Origin: Faucicola tetraodonis
Lineage (GTDB): Bacteria; Pseudomonadota; Gammaproteobacteria; Pseudomonadales; Moraxellaceae
Strand: one strand, 5' to 3'
NCBI GenBank assembly: GCA_032017425.1
Contig: DALZPW010000004.1
Length of the DNA: 64,000 nt
The notes under the pieces were generated by a model that did not search any database, was not told where the DNA came from, and worked only from the letters and a program-made list of their open reading frames with translations. The translations under genes were made by a program, and so were the position numbers. Positions 55,073 through 63,949 of this stretch are shown in pieces (positions within the stretch are counted from its first letter, which is position 1; each line of letters opens with the position of its first letter).

Positions 55073-56239
55073 ATGCGTGAATATCAACTATTTACCTCTG
55101 AATCTGTGAGTGAAGGTCACCCAGACAAACTCGCTGACCAAATCTCTGATGCTATCCTTGACGCCATCCTTGAACAAGACATCCATGCGCGTGTGGCATG
55201 CGAAACTTTGACCAAAACAGGCGGCGTGGTGCTGGCGGGTGAAATCTCTACCACCGCCAATGTTGATTTTGAAAAAATCGTGCGTGATACCGTCCTGCGC
55301 GTCGGCTATAACAGCTCAGAGTTGGGCTTTGATGGCGCCACCTGTGCGGTTATCAATATGCTTGGCAAACAATCTCCCGAAATCGCCCAAGGCGTTGACC
55401 GCTCGCGCCCTGAGGAGCAAGGTGCAGGTGACCAAGGTTTGATGTTTGGTTATGCCACTCATGAGACGGATGTGTTGATGCCTGCCCCCATTCAGTTTTC
55501 CCATCGTTTGATGGAAAAGCAAGCTCAATTGCGTAAAGACGGCACATTAGCGTGGCTGCGTCCCGATGCCAAAGCGCAAGTCACCGTACGCTATGATGGC
55601 GACAAACCTGCGTTTATTGATGCGCTGGTACTATCAACCCAACACGATCCCAGTATCTCGCAAAAAGACTTGCATGAAGCGGTCATGGAAGAAATCATCA
55701 AGCCTGTCATCCCAGCTGCGATGCTGCACAAGGATACGAAGTATCATATCAACCCAACCGGGTTATTCGTGATTGGGGGTCCTGTGGGGGATGCGGGTTT
55801 GACGGGTCGTAAAATCATCGTAGACACGTATGGCGGTATGGCGCGTCACGGCGGCGGTGCGTTCTCAGGTAAAGATCCATCAAAAGTGGACCGCAGTGCA
55901 GCCTATGCAGGGCGTTATGTTGCCAAAAATATCGTAGCGGCAGGACTGGCGGAGCGCTGTGAAATTCAAGTAAGTTATGCCATTGGTGTAGCAGAGCCAA
56001 CCTCTATTTCTGTCAATACTTTTGGCACGGGCAAAATCAGTGATGACAAGATTGTCGATTTTATTCGCCAGCATTTTGATTTACGTCCGTATGGCATCAC
56101 GCGTATGCTTAACCTACTCCAGCCCATGTATGAGCAAACGGCGAGCTATGGTCACTTTGGTCGCCAAGGCACTGAAACCTCTTTTACTTGGGAGCGTACT
56201 GACCGCGCAGCACTACTTAGAGCAGACGCAGGTTTATAA
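55073..56239 (+). CDS. metK: S-adenosylmethionine synthetase MetK
   Basis: A 388-residue tetrameric enzyme that makes S-adenosylmethionine from methionine and ATP. Motifs are TSESVSEGHPDKLADQISD at the start (ATP and Mg binding), GAGDQGLMFGYA, and GGGAFSGKDPSKVDRSAAY (phosphate-binding P-loop-like). Length equals the family norm. GAGAAAA precedes the ATG at 55073. Confidence 0.98.
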   Translation: MREYQLFTSESVSEGHPDKLADQISDAILDAILEQDIHARVACETLTKTGGVVLAGEISTTANVDFEKIVRDTVLRVGYNSSELGFDGATCAVINMLGKQSPEIAQGVDRSRPEEQGAGDQGLMFGYATHETDVLMPAPIQFSHRLMEKQAQLRKDGTLAWLRPDAKAQVTVRYDGDKPAFIDALVLSTQHDPSISQKDLHEAVMEEIIKPVIPAAMLHKDTKYHINPTGLFVIGGPVGDAGLTGRKIIVDTYGGMARHGGGAFSGKDPSKVDRSAAYAGRYVAKNIVAAGLAERCEIQVSYAIGVAEPTSISVNTFGTGKISDDKIVDFIRQHFDLRPYGITRMLNLLQPMYEQTASYGHFGRQGTETSFTWERTDRAALLRADAGL

Positions 56240-56266
56240 TTTTATTGACCAAGTACAAGATTTGTA

Positions 56267-56290
56267 GGGTGCGTTTTACGCACCTTTTTA
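56267..56290 (+). terminator. Intrinsic terminator after metK
   Basis: GGTGCG (56268-56273) pairs with CGCACC (56279-56284) around TTTTA, followed by a T run. The flanking TAGGGTGCG...CGCACC form resembles small dispersed repeats seen in other bacteria; whether it is repeated in this genome cannot be told here. Confidence 0.85.
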
Positions 56291-56326
56291 ACGTTTAATT
56301 GATGTAGAAAATTGTAGAGAAAAATT

Positions 56327-56638
56327 ATGAGCGAAAACACTAACCAAATCACCGAAGAAATGAACGCGTTTTATGAGCGCGCTGATGAGTTTATCCAGCT
56401 TGCCAATACTCTTCGCACCGATGATATACACGCAGGTAAAATCAATGCCTCAATGCTGTATGCGGTCGCGCGTTTTAGCGCGTGGACAGCGGCAACTGGC
56501 TTTGTCAAAGGCAGTGACTACGCCAAAGAAAAGCAAGATATTATCGAACATTTCACCAAGAATTTTGAGCATATGCTGTCGGATAATATCGATGACTATG
56601 CCGAAAACTTCCAAAAATATATGCAAATTGGTAATTGA
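56327..56638 (+). CDS. DUF3144 family protein
   Basis: A 103-residue acidic, helical, soluble protein that matches the DUF3144 pattern (FYERADEFIQLAN, INASMLYAVARFSAW, YAKEKQDIIEHF). Function unknown. It has its own ribosome-binding site (AGAGAA) and lies between two strong terminators, so it is likely transcribed alone. Confidence 0.85.
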   Translation: MSENTNQITEEMNAFYERADEFIQLANTLRTDDIHAGKINASMLYAVARFSAWTAATGFVKGSDYAKEKQDIIEHFTKNFEHMLSDNIDDYAENFQKYMQIGN

Positions 56639-56667
56639 TTGTAGTCCAACAACACGAGCATTTCATT

Positions 56668-56702
56668 AAAAAAGCGTATTGAATCGTCATACGCTTTTTT
56701 TA
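56668..56702. terminator. Bidirectional intrinsic terminator
   Basis: A perfect 12-bp stem (56668-56679 with 56689-56700) around a 9-base loop with A/T runs. It lies between the DUF3144 gene and the convergent small membrane protein gene. Confidence 0.9.
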
Positions 56703-56746
56703 TTGCAGTGCTTATCATCTAAACCCACAATTATTTGAGCAATTAA

Positions 56747-57106
56747 TTATTTAAACAATCGATAAAACAACCAACCTATTATCAAGATGACCAAGATAAT
56801 CACACTCACCCGTTTCACCCATCTTGGCAATAACGGTAGGGTGATATTTTCTTGTTTAAGATGATTATCAAGCCCTTGTGTCAATGTGCTAAAGCCTTGT
56901 TCTTTAGTCTCTACTGATGGCGCAGGATGGGCAGTAGGCGGCGTTTGACTGTTTGCCGCTAATGCTTGGTTTTCATATGCATCAATTTGTTGTTTTGCCT
57001 CATCTAAGCTAATCCCCTGCTCTTGTGCGTGGGTTTTGATGGCGATGACGTAGTTTTTTTTATCGACCAGTTGTTTGATATGACTCGGTAACGTTGATTG
57101 TGCCAT
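56747..57106 (-). CDS. Small tail-anchored protein with an L7/L12-CTD-like helix pair
   Basis: A 119-residue protein of unknown function. The N-terminal ~45 residues (VIAIKTHAQEQGISLDEAKQQID) resemble the helix-loop-helix of the ribosomal L7/L12 C-terminal domain that recurs in small bacterial membrane proteins. A Pro/Thr/Gln-rich linker follows, then a single C-terminal transmembrane helix (RVSVIILVILIIGWLFYRLF). The ATG at 57106 has GAGGAA seven bases upstream; the longer frame from 57139 has no start signal. It diverges from the prp genes across 373 bp. Confidence 0.75.
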   Translation of the reverse strand: MAQSTLPSHIKQLVDKKNYVIAIKTHAQEQGISLDEAKQQIDAYENQALAANSQTPPTAHPAPSVETKEQGFSTLTQGLDNHLKQENITLPLLPRWVKRVSVIILVILIIGWLFYRLFK

Positions 57107-57341
57107 AAGTAATTCCTCAAGTTTTAATCCGTATATCATGCCTAGTTTGTTAAACTTATTTTAGAAGAATGTAGCAACGAGCGCCTGTTTATTGTAAATA
57201 AATGTAAATAAACGCTTCACACTTTGCGCAAAATATTCACCTTTTAAAAGTTATAGCGACTAATTATGTAAAAATAGGAGTTTACTATTCATTTTTCACA
57301 TACTTGTATTTTTACTTAACTTATTTTTTAAAAATCGCGTA

Positions 57342-57370
57342 CTGACAGGTGATTTTTTTGTGCGTATACT
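57342..57370 (+). promoter_or_regulatory. Promoter of the prpB-prpC-acnD genes
   Basis: CTGACA (57342-57347) and TATACT (57365-57370) are separated by exactly 17 bp, about 110 bp upstream of prpB. It is the best sigma-70 match in the window. The surrounding gap 57107-57479 shows no gene; it contains a TGTAAATAAA duplication near 57196 and an AT-rich tract that could host regulator sites. Confidence 0.65.
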
Positions 57371-57479
57371 TATGGATATACTAAGGCAAAGCAGCAAATA
57401 ACCTGCCCTAAACCTAAAGCAGGGCTGATTAACCCTAACTTTGCTATTTCCCCCTTCAATCATGTAAAAAGGAAGCAAC

Positions 57480-58373
57480 ATGGCACCTATCTCTGCAGGT
57501 CGCAAATTCCGTGACGCCATTGAGTCTGAAAAAGCCGAAGGTCGTCCCCTTCAAATCGTTGGCACTATCAATGCCTATACTGCCATGATGGCAAGCCAAG
57601 TCGGTCATAAAGCAATTTATCTCTCAGGTGGCGGTGTTGCCAACGCCTCATTTGGTTTGCCCGACCTCGGTATGACGAGCCTTAACGATGTATTGACCGA
57701 TGCCACCCGTATCACCAATGCGGTTGACACACCATTATTGGTTGACATCGACACGGGTTGGGGCGGTGCATTTAACATCGCCCAAACCATCAAACAAATG
57801 GAAAAAGCAGGCGTTGCCGCGGTTCATATCGAAGACCAAGTAGCGCAAAAACGCTGTGGTCATCGCCCCAACAAAGAAATCGTCTCAACCAGCGAGATGG
57901 TTGACCGCCTAAAAGCTGCGCTGGATGCCAAAGTTGACCCAGATTTTGTGGTGATGGCACGAACCGATGCGCTGTCAGTGGAAGGTTTGGATGCCGCGGT
58001 TGAACGTGGGGTGGCGTTTCAAGAAGCAGGCGCGGACATGATTTTTGCTGAAGCATTGACCGATATCGCCATGTACCGCAAATTTACCGACGTGTTAGAC
58101 ATTCCCGTGCTTGCCAATATGACTGAGTTTGGGCGAACCGACCTTTACAGCACCAAAGAGCTGTTTGACGTGGGCGTTGACATGGTACTTTATCCATTAT
58201 CTGCGTTTCGTGCGATGAATAAAGCCGCCCTCAATGTCTACCAAGCATTAAAAGATGAAGGCGTACAAACCTCCGTGGTCGACACCATGCAAACCCGCAT
58301 GGAGCTGTATGATTTCTTAAACTACCACTCATACGAGCAAAAATTGGACGCATTATTTAAATCAAAAAAATAA
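57480..58373 (+). CDS. prpB: 2-methylisocitrate lyase PrpB
   Basis: A 297-residue enzyme of the 2-methylcitrate cycle for propionate breakdown. It splits 2-methylisocitrate into pyruvate and succinate. The catalytic loop KRCGHRPNKE carries Cys126, the metal site is DIDTGWGG, and the N-terminal SGGGVANASFG is typical. It has a good ribosome-binding site (AGGAAG) just before the ATG. It heads the prpB-prpC-acnD set; no prpR-type regulator lies upstream. Confidence 0.97.
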   Translation: MAPISAGRKFRDAIESEKAEGRPLQIVGTINAYTAMMASQVGHKAIYLSGGGVANASFGLPDLGMTSLNDVLTDATRITNAVDTPLLVDIDTGWGGAFNIAQTIKQMEKAGVAAVHIEDQVAQKRCGHRPNKEIVSTSEMVDRLKAALDAKVDPDFVVMARTDALSVEGLDAAVERGVAFQEAGADMIFAEALTDIAMYRKFTDVLDIPVLANMTEFGRTDLYSTKELFDVGVDMVLYPLSAFRAMNKAALNVYQALKDEGVQTSVVDTMQTRMELYDFLNYHSYEQKLDALFKSKK

Positions 58374-58449
58374 TTGGCGAACTATGCTCAACACTTAAGG
58401 CTAAACACTTAATGCCAACCATTTAATAAAGCTAAAAAGGAGTTTTACC

Positions 58450-59622
58450 ATGTCAAAAGACACCCCAGTGACAGATGCGACTGACAACAAGCCAAAACCC
58501 AAAAAAAGCGTTGCCCTATCAGGGGTACCCGCCGGTAACACCGCCCTATGTACCGTAGGGCGTACAGGCAATGACTTAAGCTATCGTGGCTATGATATTT
58601 TGGATTTGGCAAAAGACAGCGAATTTGAAGAAGTGGCGCACTTACTGATTCATGGTCATTTGCCAAACCGTCATGAGCTAGCGGCGTACAAGAAAAAACT
58701 CAAAACCCTGCGTAACTTACCGGTCAATGTACTGGCAGTGTTAGAAGCTTTGCCTGCCCACGCCCACCCGATGGATGTGATGCGTACTGGCGTATCGGCA
58801 CTGGGCTGCACCTTGCCTGAGCGTGAAAGCCAGCCTACCTCAGAAGCCCGTGATATCGCCGACAAGCTTATTGCCTCGTTAGGCTCAATGCTACTGTACT
58901 GGTACCACTATAGCCACAATGGCAAAGTCATCAGCCTTGAGAGCGACCAAGACAGCATTGGCGGTCACTTCCTTGAGCTACTACAAGGTGAAGCACCCAG
59001 TGAATCGCATATCAAAGCCATGCACGTCTCGCTTATCTTATACGCTGAGCATGAGTTCAATGCATCAACCTTTACCAGCCGCGTGATCACGGGGACTGGC
59101 TCGGATATGTACTCAGCCATTAGCGGCGCGATTGGTGCATTAAAAGGTCCAAAACATGGCGGCGCCAATGAAGTGGCGTATGATATCCAAAAACGCTACC
59201 GCAATGCCGACGACGCAGAAAAAGACATCCTTGAACGTCTTGAGAAAAAAGAGGTTATCATTGGCTTTGGTCACCCTGTGTATACCGTGAGCGACCCACG
59301 CAACGTGGTCATCAAAGAAGTGGCTCGCAACTTGTCCAAAGAAACGGGTGACATGACCTTATTTGATGTGGCAGAACGCCTAGAAACCGTGATGTGGGAC
59401 AACAAAAAAATGTTCCCAAATCTCGACTGGTTCTCAGCGGTCAGCTACCACAAAATGGGCGTGCCGACAGCGATGTTTACCCCATTATTTGTGATTGCGC
59501 GTACCGCAGGTTGGTCAGCGCACGTGCTTGAGCAACGTGCCGATGGCAAAATCATCCGTCCTTCTGCCAATTACACAGGACCTGATGACCAAAAATTTAT
59601 ACCACTGGATGAGCGTCAATAA
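58450..59622 (+). CDS. prpC: 2-methylcitrate synthase PrpC
   Basis: A 390-residue citrate-synthase-fold enzyme that condenses propionyl-CoA with oxaloacetate. Motifs include SYRGYDILDLA, KGPKHGGANE (catalytic His), GFGHPVYTVSDPR (second His) and the C-terminal RPSANYTGP. The combination of prpB upstream and acnD downstream distinguishes it from housekeeping citrate synthase. A perfect AAGGAG lies seven bases before the ATG. Confidence 0.96.
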   Translation: MSKDTPVTDATDNKPKPKKSVALSGVPAGNTALCTVGRTGNDLSYRGYDILDLAKDSEFEEVAHLLIHGHLPNRHELAAYKKKLKTLRNLPVNVLAVLEALPAHAHPMDVMRTGVSALGCTLPERESQPTSEARDIADKLIASLGSMLLYWYHYSHNGKVISLESDQDSIGGHFLELLQGEAPSESHIKAMHVSLILYAEHEFNASTFTSRVITGTGSDMYSAISGAIGALKGPKHGGANEVAYDIQKRYRNADDAEKDILERLEKKEVIIGFGHPVYTVSDPRNVVIKEVARNLSKETGDMTLFDVAERLETVMWDNKKMFPNLDWFSAVSYHKMGVPTAMFTPLFVIARTAGWSAHVLEQRADGKIIRPSANYTGPDDQKFIPLDERQ

Positions 59623-59640
59623 TTAGCGTTTTAATCGTAT

Positions 59641-59688
59641 AAAAAGCCTTTCAGGTCAGCCTACCCATTGATTTGAAGGGCTTTTTTT
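59641..59688 (+). terminator. Terminator-like hairpin between prpC and acnD
   Basis: Arms 59641-59653 and 59674-59686 pair over 13 positions with one G-U, enclose a 20-base loop, and end in seven T residues. It lies inside the operon, 33 bases before the acnD start, and could lower or condition acnD transcription. Confidence 0.8.
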
Positions 59689-59720
59689 CTAATGGATTAT
59701 TAATTTTAAGGTTAAGCCAA

Positions 59721-62327
59721 ATGACAAGCCAATACCGCAAACCCTTACCCAATTCTGATTTAGAATACTTCGATACCCGCCAAGCGGTGAACGACATCAC
59801 CCCAGACGCGTATGATAAACTTCCCTACACCTCGCGTATTTTAGCTGAGCAATTGGTGCGTAAAGTCACTGATTCAAATGAATTGACCGCTGCGCTTAAA
59901 CAGCTCATCAACCGCGAGCGTACGTTAGACTTTCCTTGGTATCCTGCGCGTGTGGTGTGTCACGACATCTTAGGTCAAACTGCCCTTGTGGACTTGGCAG
60001 GCTTGCGTGATGCTATCGCTGAGCAAGGTGGCGACCCAAGCAAGGTCAACCCTGTGGTACAAACTCAGCTGATTGTTGACCACTCGCTTGCTGTGGAATG
60101 TGGTGGTTATGACCCAGATGCGTTTGAAAAAAACCGCGCCATCGAAGACCGCCGCAACGAAGACCGTTTTCACTTTATCAACTGGACAAAGACTGCCTTT
60201 GAAAACGTCGATGTGATTCCCGCAGGCAACGGCATCATGCACCAAATCAACCTGGAAAAAATGTCACCTGTTATCCAAGTACAAAATGGGGTCGCCTACC
60301 CAGATACTTGCGTGGGCACAGACAGCCACACCCCGCACGTGGATGCGCTAGGGGTGATTTCGGTGGGTGTCGGTGGACTGGAAGCAGAAACCGTGATGCT
60401 CGGTCACCCATCAATGATGCGCCTGCCTGATATCGTGGGCGTACACCTCAAAGGCAAACGCCAAGCAGGCATCACCGCCACCGATATTGTGTTGGCGTTG
60501 ACTGAGTTTTTGCGTAAAGAGCGCGTGGTCGGTGCCTATGTGGAATTCTTCGGTGAAGGCGCAGACAGCCTATCCATCGGTGACCGTGCCACCATCGCCA
60601 ACATGACCCCAGAATATGGCGCAACCGCAGGGCTATTTTATATTGATGGGCAAACCATCGACTATCTACGCCTCACAGGGCGTGAAGACAAACAAGTCGA
60701 ACTGGTAGAAAACTATGCCAAAACCGCCGGGCTTTGGTCATCTGACCTCATCAATGCCGACTATGAGCGTGTGCTTGAGTTTGATTTGTCACTCGTGACC
60801 CGTAATATGGCAGGTCCTTCAAATCCCCATGCGCGTGTATCGACTTCTGAGCTCTCTGCCAAAGGCATTGCTCATGCCGAAGGTGAAGCGGTGCCTGAGT
60901 CAGAGAATGGCTTAATGCCTGATGGTGCGGTGATTATCGCAGCTATTACCTCGTGTACCAACACCTCAAACCCTCGTAACGTGGTGGCAGCGGCATTATT
61001 GGCCAAAAAAGCCAACGAACTTGGCTTAACCCGTAAACCTTGGGTGAAATCATCATTCGCGCCTGGCTCAAAAGTGGCTGAACTGTACTTGCAAGATGCT
61101 AATCTATTGCCAGAACTGGAAAAACTGGGCTTTGGTATCGTGGCATTTGCCTGTACCACTTGTAACGGTATGTCGGGTGCGTTAGATCCAGCGATTCAGC
61201 AAGAAATCATCGACCGTGACCTGTATGCCACTGCGGTGTTGTCAGGCAACCGCAACTTTGATGGACGTATCCACCCGTATGCCAAACAAGCCTTCTTGGC
61301 AAGCCCGCCGTTAGTCGTCGCGTATGCGATTGCAGGGACGATTCGTTTTGACATCGAAAAGGACGTGCTTGGCGTGGTCAATGGGAAAGAGATTCGCCTT
61401 ATCGACATTTGGCCATCGGATGAAGAGATTGACGCGATTGTGGCCAAACACGTCAAACCTGAGCAATTCCGTCAAATCTATATCCCGATGTTCAACCTTG
61501 ACCGCAGCGAAAAAGCCGACAGCCCACTGTATAACTGGCAACCCATGTCAACCTATATCCGCCGTCCACCCTACTGGGAAGGCGCGCTAGCGGGTGAACG
61601 CACGCTAAAAGGTATGCGTCCCCTCGCCATCTTGCCTGACAATATCACCACCGACCACTTGTCCCCATCCAATGCGATTTTGGCAAGCTCGGCGGCAGGC
61701 GAATACTTGGCAAAAATGGGCTTACCCGAAGAAGACTTCAACAGCTACGCCACCCACCGCGGCGACCACTTAACCGCGCAACGTGCGACTTTTGCCAATC
61801 CAAAACTGTTCAATGAAATGGTGAAAAATGACGATGGCAGTACCAAACAAGGCTCACTGGCTCGTGTTGAGCCTGAAGGTCAAGTGATGCGGATGTGGGA
61901 AGCGATTGAGACCTACATGAACCGTAAGCAACCGCTGATTATCATCGCAGGGGCGGATTATGGTCAAGGCTCTAGCCGTGACTGGGCTGCCAAAGGTGTG
62001 CGTCTGGCTGGGGTGGAAGCGATTGTGGCGGAAGGCTTTGAGCGGATTCACCGTACCAACCTTATCGGTATGGGCGTGCTGCCGCTTGAATTTAAAGCTG
62101 GGACGACGCGTATCACGCTAGGGCTAGATGGGACTGAGACCTATGATGTGATTGGTGACATCTCGCCACGTTGTGATTTGACGCTGGTGATTAATAAAGA
62201 AGGCTCGCAGCCGCTTGAAGTGCCTGTGACCTGCCGTCTTGATACCCAAGCGGAAGTGGATACTTATAATGCTGGGGGCGTACTACAAAAATTCGCGCAA
62301 GATTTCTTAAAAGGTGAAGTGGCGTAA
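59721..62327 (+). CDS. acnD: Fe-S-dependent 2-methylisocitrate dehydratase AcnD
   Basis: An 868-residue aconitase-family enzyme that dehydrates 2-methylcitrate in species lacking PrpD. Cluster ligands are Cys412 (SCTNTSNP), Cys478 and Cys481 (ACTTCNGMSG). The N-terminus MTSQYRKPLP with LEYFDTRQAV and the stretch VVCHDILGQTALVDLAGLRDA mark it as AcnD rather than AcnA. Its usual companion prpF, which works with AcnD to provide the correct isomer, is not found in the visible downstream DNA. The ATG at 59721 (AAGG upstream) was chosen over a TTG at 59673 lying in the terminator hairpin. Confidence 0.95.
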   Translation: MTSQYRKPLPNSDLEYFDTRQAVNDITPDAYDKLPYTSRILAEQLVRKVTDSNELTAALKQLINRERTLDFPWYPARVVCHDILGQTALVDLAGLRDAIAEQGGDPSKVNPVVQTQLIVDHSLAVECGGYDPDAFEKNRAIEDRRNEDRFHFINWTKTAFENVDVIPAGNGIMHQINLEKMSPVIQVQNGVAYPDTCVGTDSHTPHVDALGVISVGVGGLEAETVMLGHPSMMRLPDIVGVHLKGKRQAGITATDIVLALTEFLRKERVVGAYVEFFGEGADSLSIGDRATIANMTPEYGATAGLFYIDGQTIDYLRLTGREDKQVELVENYAKTAGLWSSDLINADYERVLEFDLSLVTRNMAGPSNPHARVSTSELSAKGIAHAEGEAVPESENGLMPDGAVIIAAITSCTNTSNPRNVVAAALLAKKANELGLTRKPWVKSSFAPGSKVAELYLQDANLLPELEKLGFGIVAFACTTCNGMSGALDPAIQQEIIDRDLYATAVLSGNRNFDGRIHPYAKQAFLASPPLVVAYAIAGTIRFDIEKDVLGVVNGKEIRLIDIWPSDEEIDAIVAKHVKPEQFRQIYIPMFNLDRSEKADSPLYNWQPMSTYIRRPPYWEGALAGERTLKGMRPLAILPDNITTDHLSPSNAILASSAAGEYLAKMGLPEEDFNSYATHRGDHLTAQRATFANPKLFNEMVKNDDGSTKQGSLARVEPEGQVMRMWEAIETYMNRKQPLIIIAGADYGQGSSRDWAAKGVRLAGVEAIVAEGFERIHRTNLIGMGVLPLEFKAGTTRITLGLDGTETYDVIGDISPRCDLTLVINKEGSQPLEVPVTCRLDTQAEVDTYNAGGVLQKFAQDFLKGEVA

Positions 62328-62357
62328 TATTTAGTTGATATATCTAAAACTTTATAT

Positions 62358-62391
62358 AAAAAGGTATGCTTTAATAAGCTTACCTTTTTAC
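62358..62391 (+). terminator. Intrinsic terminator after acnD
   Basis: A 14-bp stem with one mismatch (62358-62371 with 62376-62389) around a TAAT loop, ending in a T run. It separates acnD from the AT-rich ATPase gene. Confidence 0.85.
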
Positions 62392-62443
62392 ATTATCTGT
62401 TAAAATTTTGAATCGACTAAATATATTTAAGTGAGCATATTTT

Positions 62444-63949
62444 ATGGCAAGTATAGAAATTGAAAATTTAAAAAATATTAAAAAGTTAGTTTTTGACGTG
62501 CCTACTAGTGGTGTACATTTATTAACAGGTATAAATGGCTGCGGAAAAACTACACTTTTAGCCTGCTTAGAAAGACTTTCAAATTCTACTGCTTTTCCCA
62601 GAAATTTTAAAACTAGTCGTGCAAATCAATTTGATAGTTATCAATCTTCGCTAATCAAATATTCCCATGACGGACAGTCAGTTACATATCAATATCGTAA
62701 CACGAGATGGGCACCTCGCCCTAAGAAAAATGCTGAAGTTCTAAAAACTTTTGGTTTTGATGAAGTTATTTTTATAGGTTCTACTGGTGAACGATTTTAT
62801 GTACAAGATGAGGAATTAAATACACGTAACATTTCAGGTGCATCTTCGTTTTTTAAAAGTAACATGAACTTAATTTTTGAAACTACGAGATTCAATGATT
62901 TAAGACGTGTTAAGTTAATAGGAAAAGGACGTGGTGATGGTAGATGGAATTATGGTTTTATTATACCTAAAGGTACAGTTAATGGACAAAATAATTACTA
63001 TACAGAAAAGAATTTTAGCCTTGGAGAAATTTTGATTCTTAATGCATTATATGCTATTCACAAAGTTAGAAATAACTCACTTATACTTATTGATGAAATT
63101 GAACTCGCATTGCATCCAAAAGTTCAAGTTAAATTTCTTGAATTTCTGAAATTAATATCCCAACAAAAGAATTTGACAGTAATTATTTCGACACATTCTA
63201 GTAGTTTAATAAAATCTGCTCCAAAACTTATTCATCTTGAAAGGCAAAGCAATGGGGAAATATATGTTAGTTATGATTGTTTTCCAGCACTAGTTTTACA
63301 AAATATAGCTATTGAAGAAGAAATACAGCCTGATTTTGTATTCTTTGTTGAGGATGTAAAAGCAAAATACTTGTTAGATTCAATGTTGGATTACTATTTT
63401 AAACATATTTTCCAGGAGCGTAGACCAATAATAAAAGTTTTAGCAGTTGCTAGTTGGTCTGAAACCATGAAGTTTACGGTTAATTCTTCTGGATATCTTA
63501 CATCAAGAAATACAGCATCTTTCGCCTTTTTGGACTTAGATGCACAAACATCTATTCAAGCACATCAGAATAATCCTAATAGAAGCAGAGCCGATTCTGA
63601 GTTATTAAATATTTACAACAATAACACTAATAAGATTAATTTTCTACCTATAACACCAGAAGTCGGGATTGTCGAGTTCTTAGAACAAAATTGCTTGAGT
63701 CTTGCCTCAAAGATGCAAATTTTCTTCAGCAATGCTACATTTGACATTTCCCAAATAGTTACTGATGAGCAAAATCTTAATTTAACATATTCACAAAACG
63801 ATAGAAAAAAAGCTAAAGCTAAATTTGACTATTATGTTGAAAGAATCAAAACATCTATCAATAAAGATATTTCGCAAGTAACACTAATGATAATTGAATT
63901 CTATATAAGTGAGCTTTATCATAATAACGATGGAGAACTTAAAAGGTAA
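62444..63949 (+). CDS. OLD-like ATPase-TOPRIM protein (candidate anti-phage nuclease)
   Basis: A 501-residue protein with an ABC/SMC-type ATPase head: Walker A GINGCGKTT (29-37), a signature-like FSLGEILIL (~194-202), Walker B LILIDEIELALHP (Asp217, Glu218) and a switch His in STHSSS. A TOPRIM-like domain follows, with the acidic residue Glu303 in FFVEDVKAK and the DxD pair Asp364/Asp366 in FLDLDAQ. This is the architecture of OLD-family endonucleases. Base composition is far more AT-rich than its neighbours and codon use differs, which suggests recent transfer. Biological role and any partner gene are unknown; the partner, if it exists, is beyond 64000. Confidence 0.85.
   Translation: MASIEIENLKNIKKLVFDVPTSGVHLLTGINGCGKTTLLACLERLSNSTAFPRNFKTSRANQFDSYQSSLIKYSHDGQSVTYQYRNTRWAPRPKKNAEVLKTFGFDEVIFIGSTGERFYVQDEELNTRNISGASSFFKSNMNLIFETTRFNDLRRVKLIGKGRGDGRWNYGFIIPKGTVNGQNNYYTEKNFSLGEILILNALYAIHKVRNNSLILIDEIELALHPKVQVKFLEFLKLISQQKNLTVIISTHSSSLIKSAPKLIHLERQSNGEIYVSYDCFPALVLQNIAIEEEIQPDFVFFVEDVKAKYLLDSMLDYYFKHIFQERRPIIKVLAVASWSETMKFTVNSSGYLTSRNTASFAFLDLDAQTSIQAHQNNPNRSRADSELLNIYNNNTNKINFLPITPEVGIVEFLEQNCLSLASKMQIFFSNATFDISQIVTDEQNLNLTYSQNDRKKAKAKFDYYVERIKTSINKDISQVTLMIIEFYISELYHNNDGELKR

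Noticed and set aside
59721..62327. Housekeeping aconitase AcnA
   Set aside because: The N-terminus, the directly upstream prpB-prpC genes and the AcnD-type sequence motifs favour the 2-methylisocitrate dehydratase.
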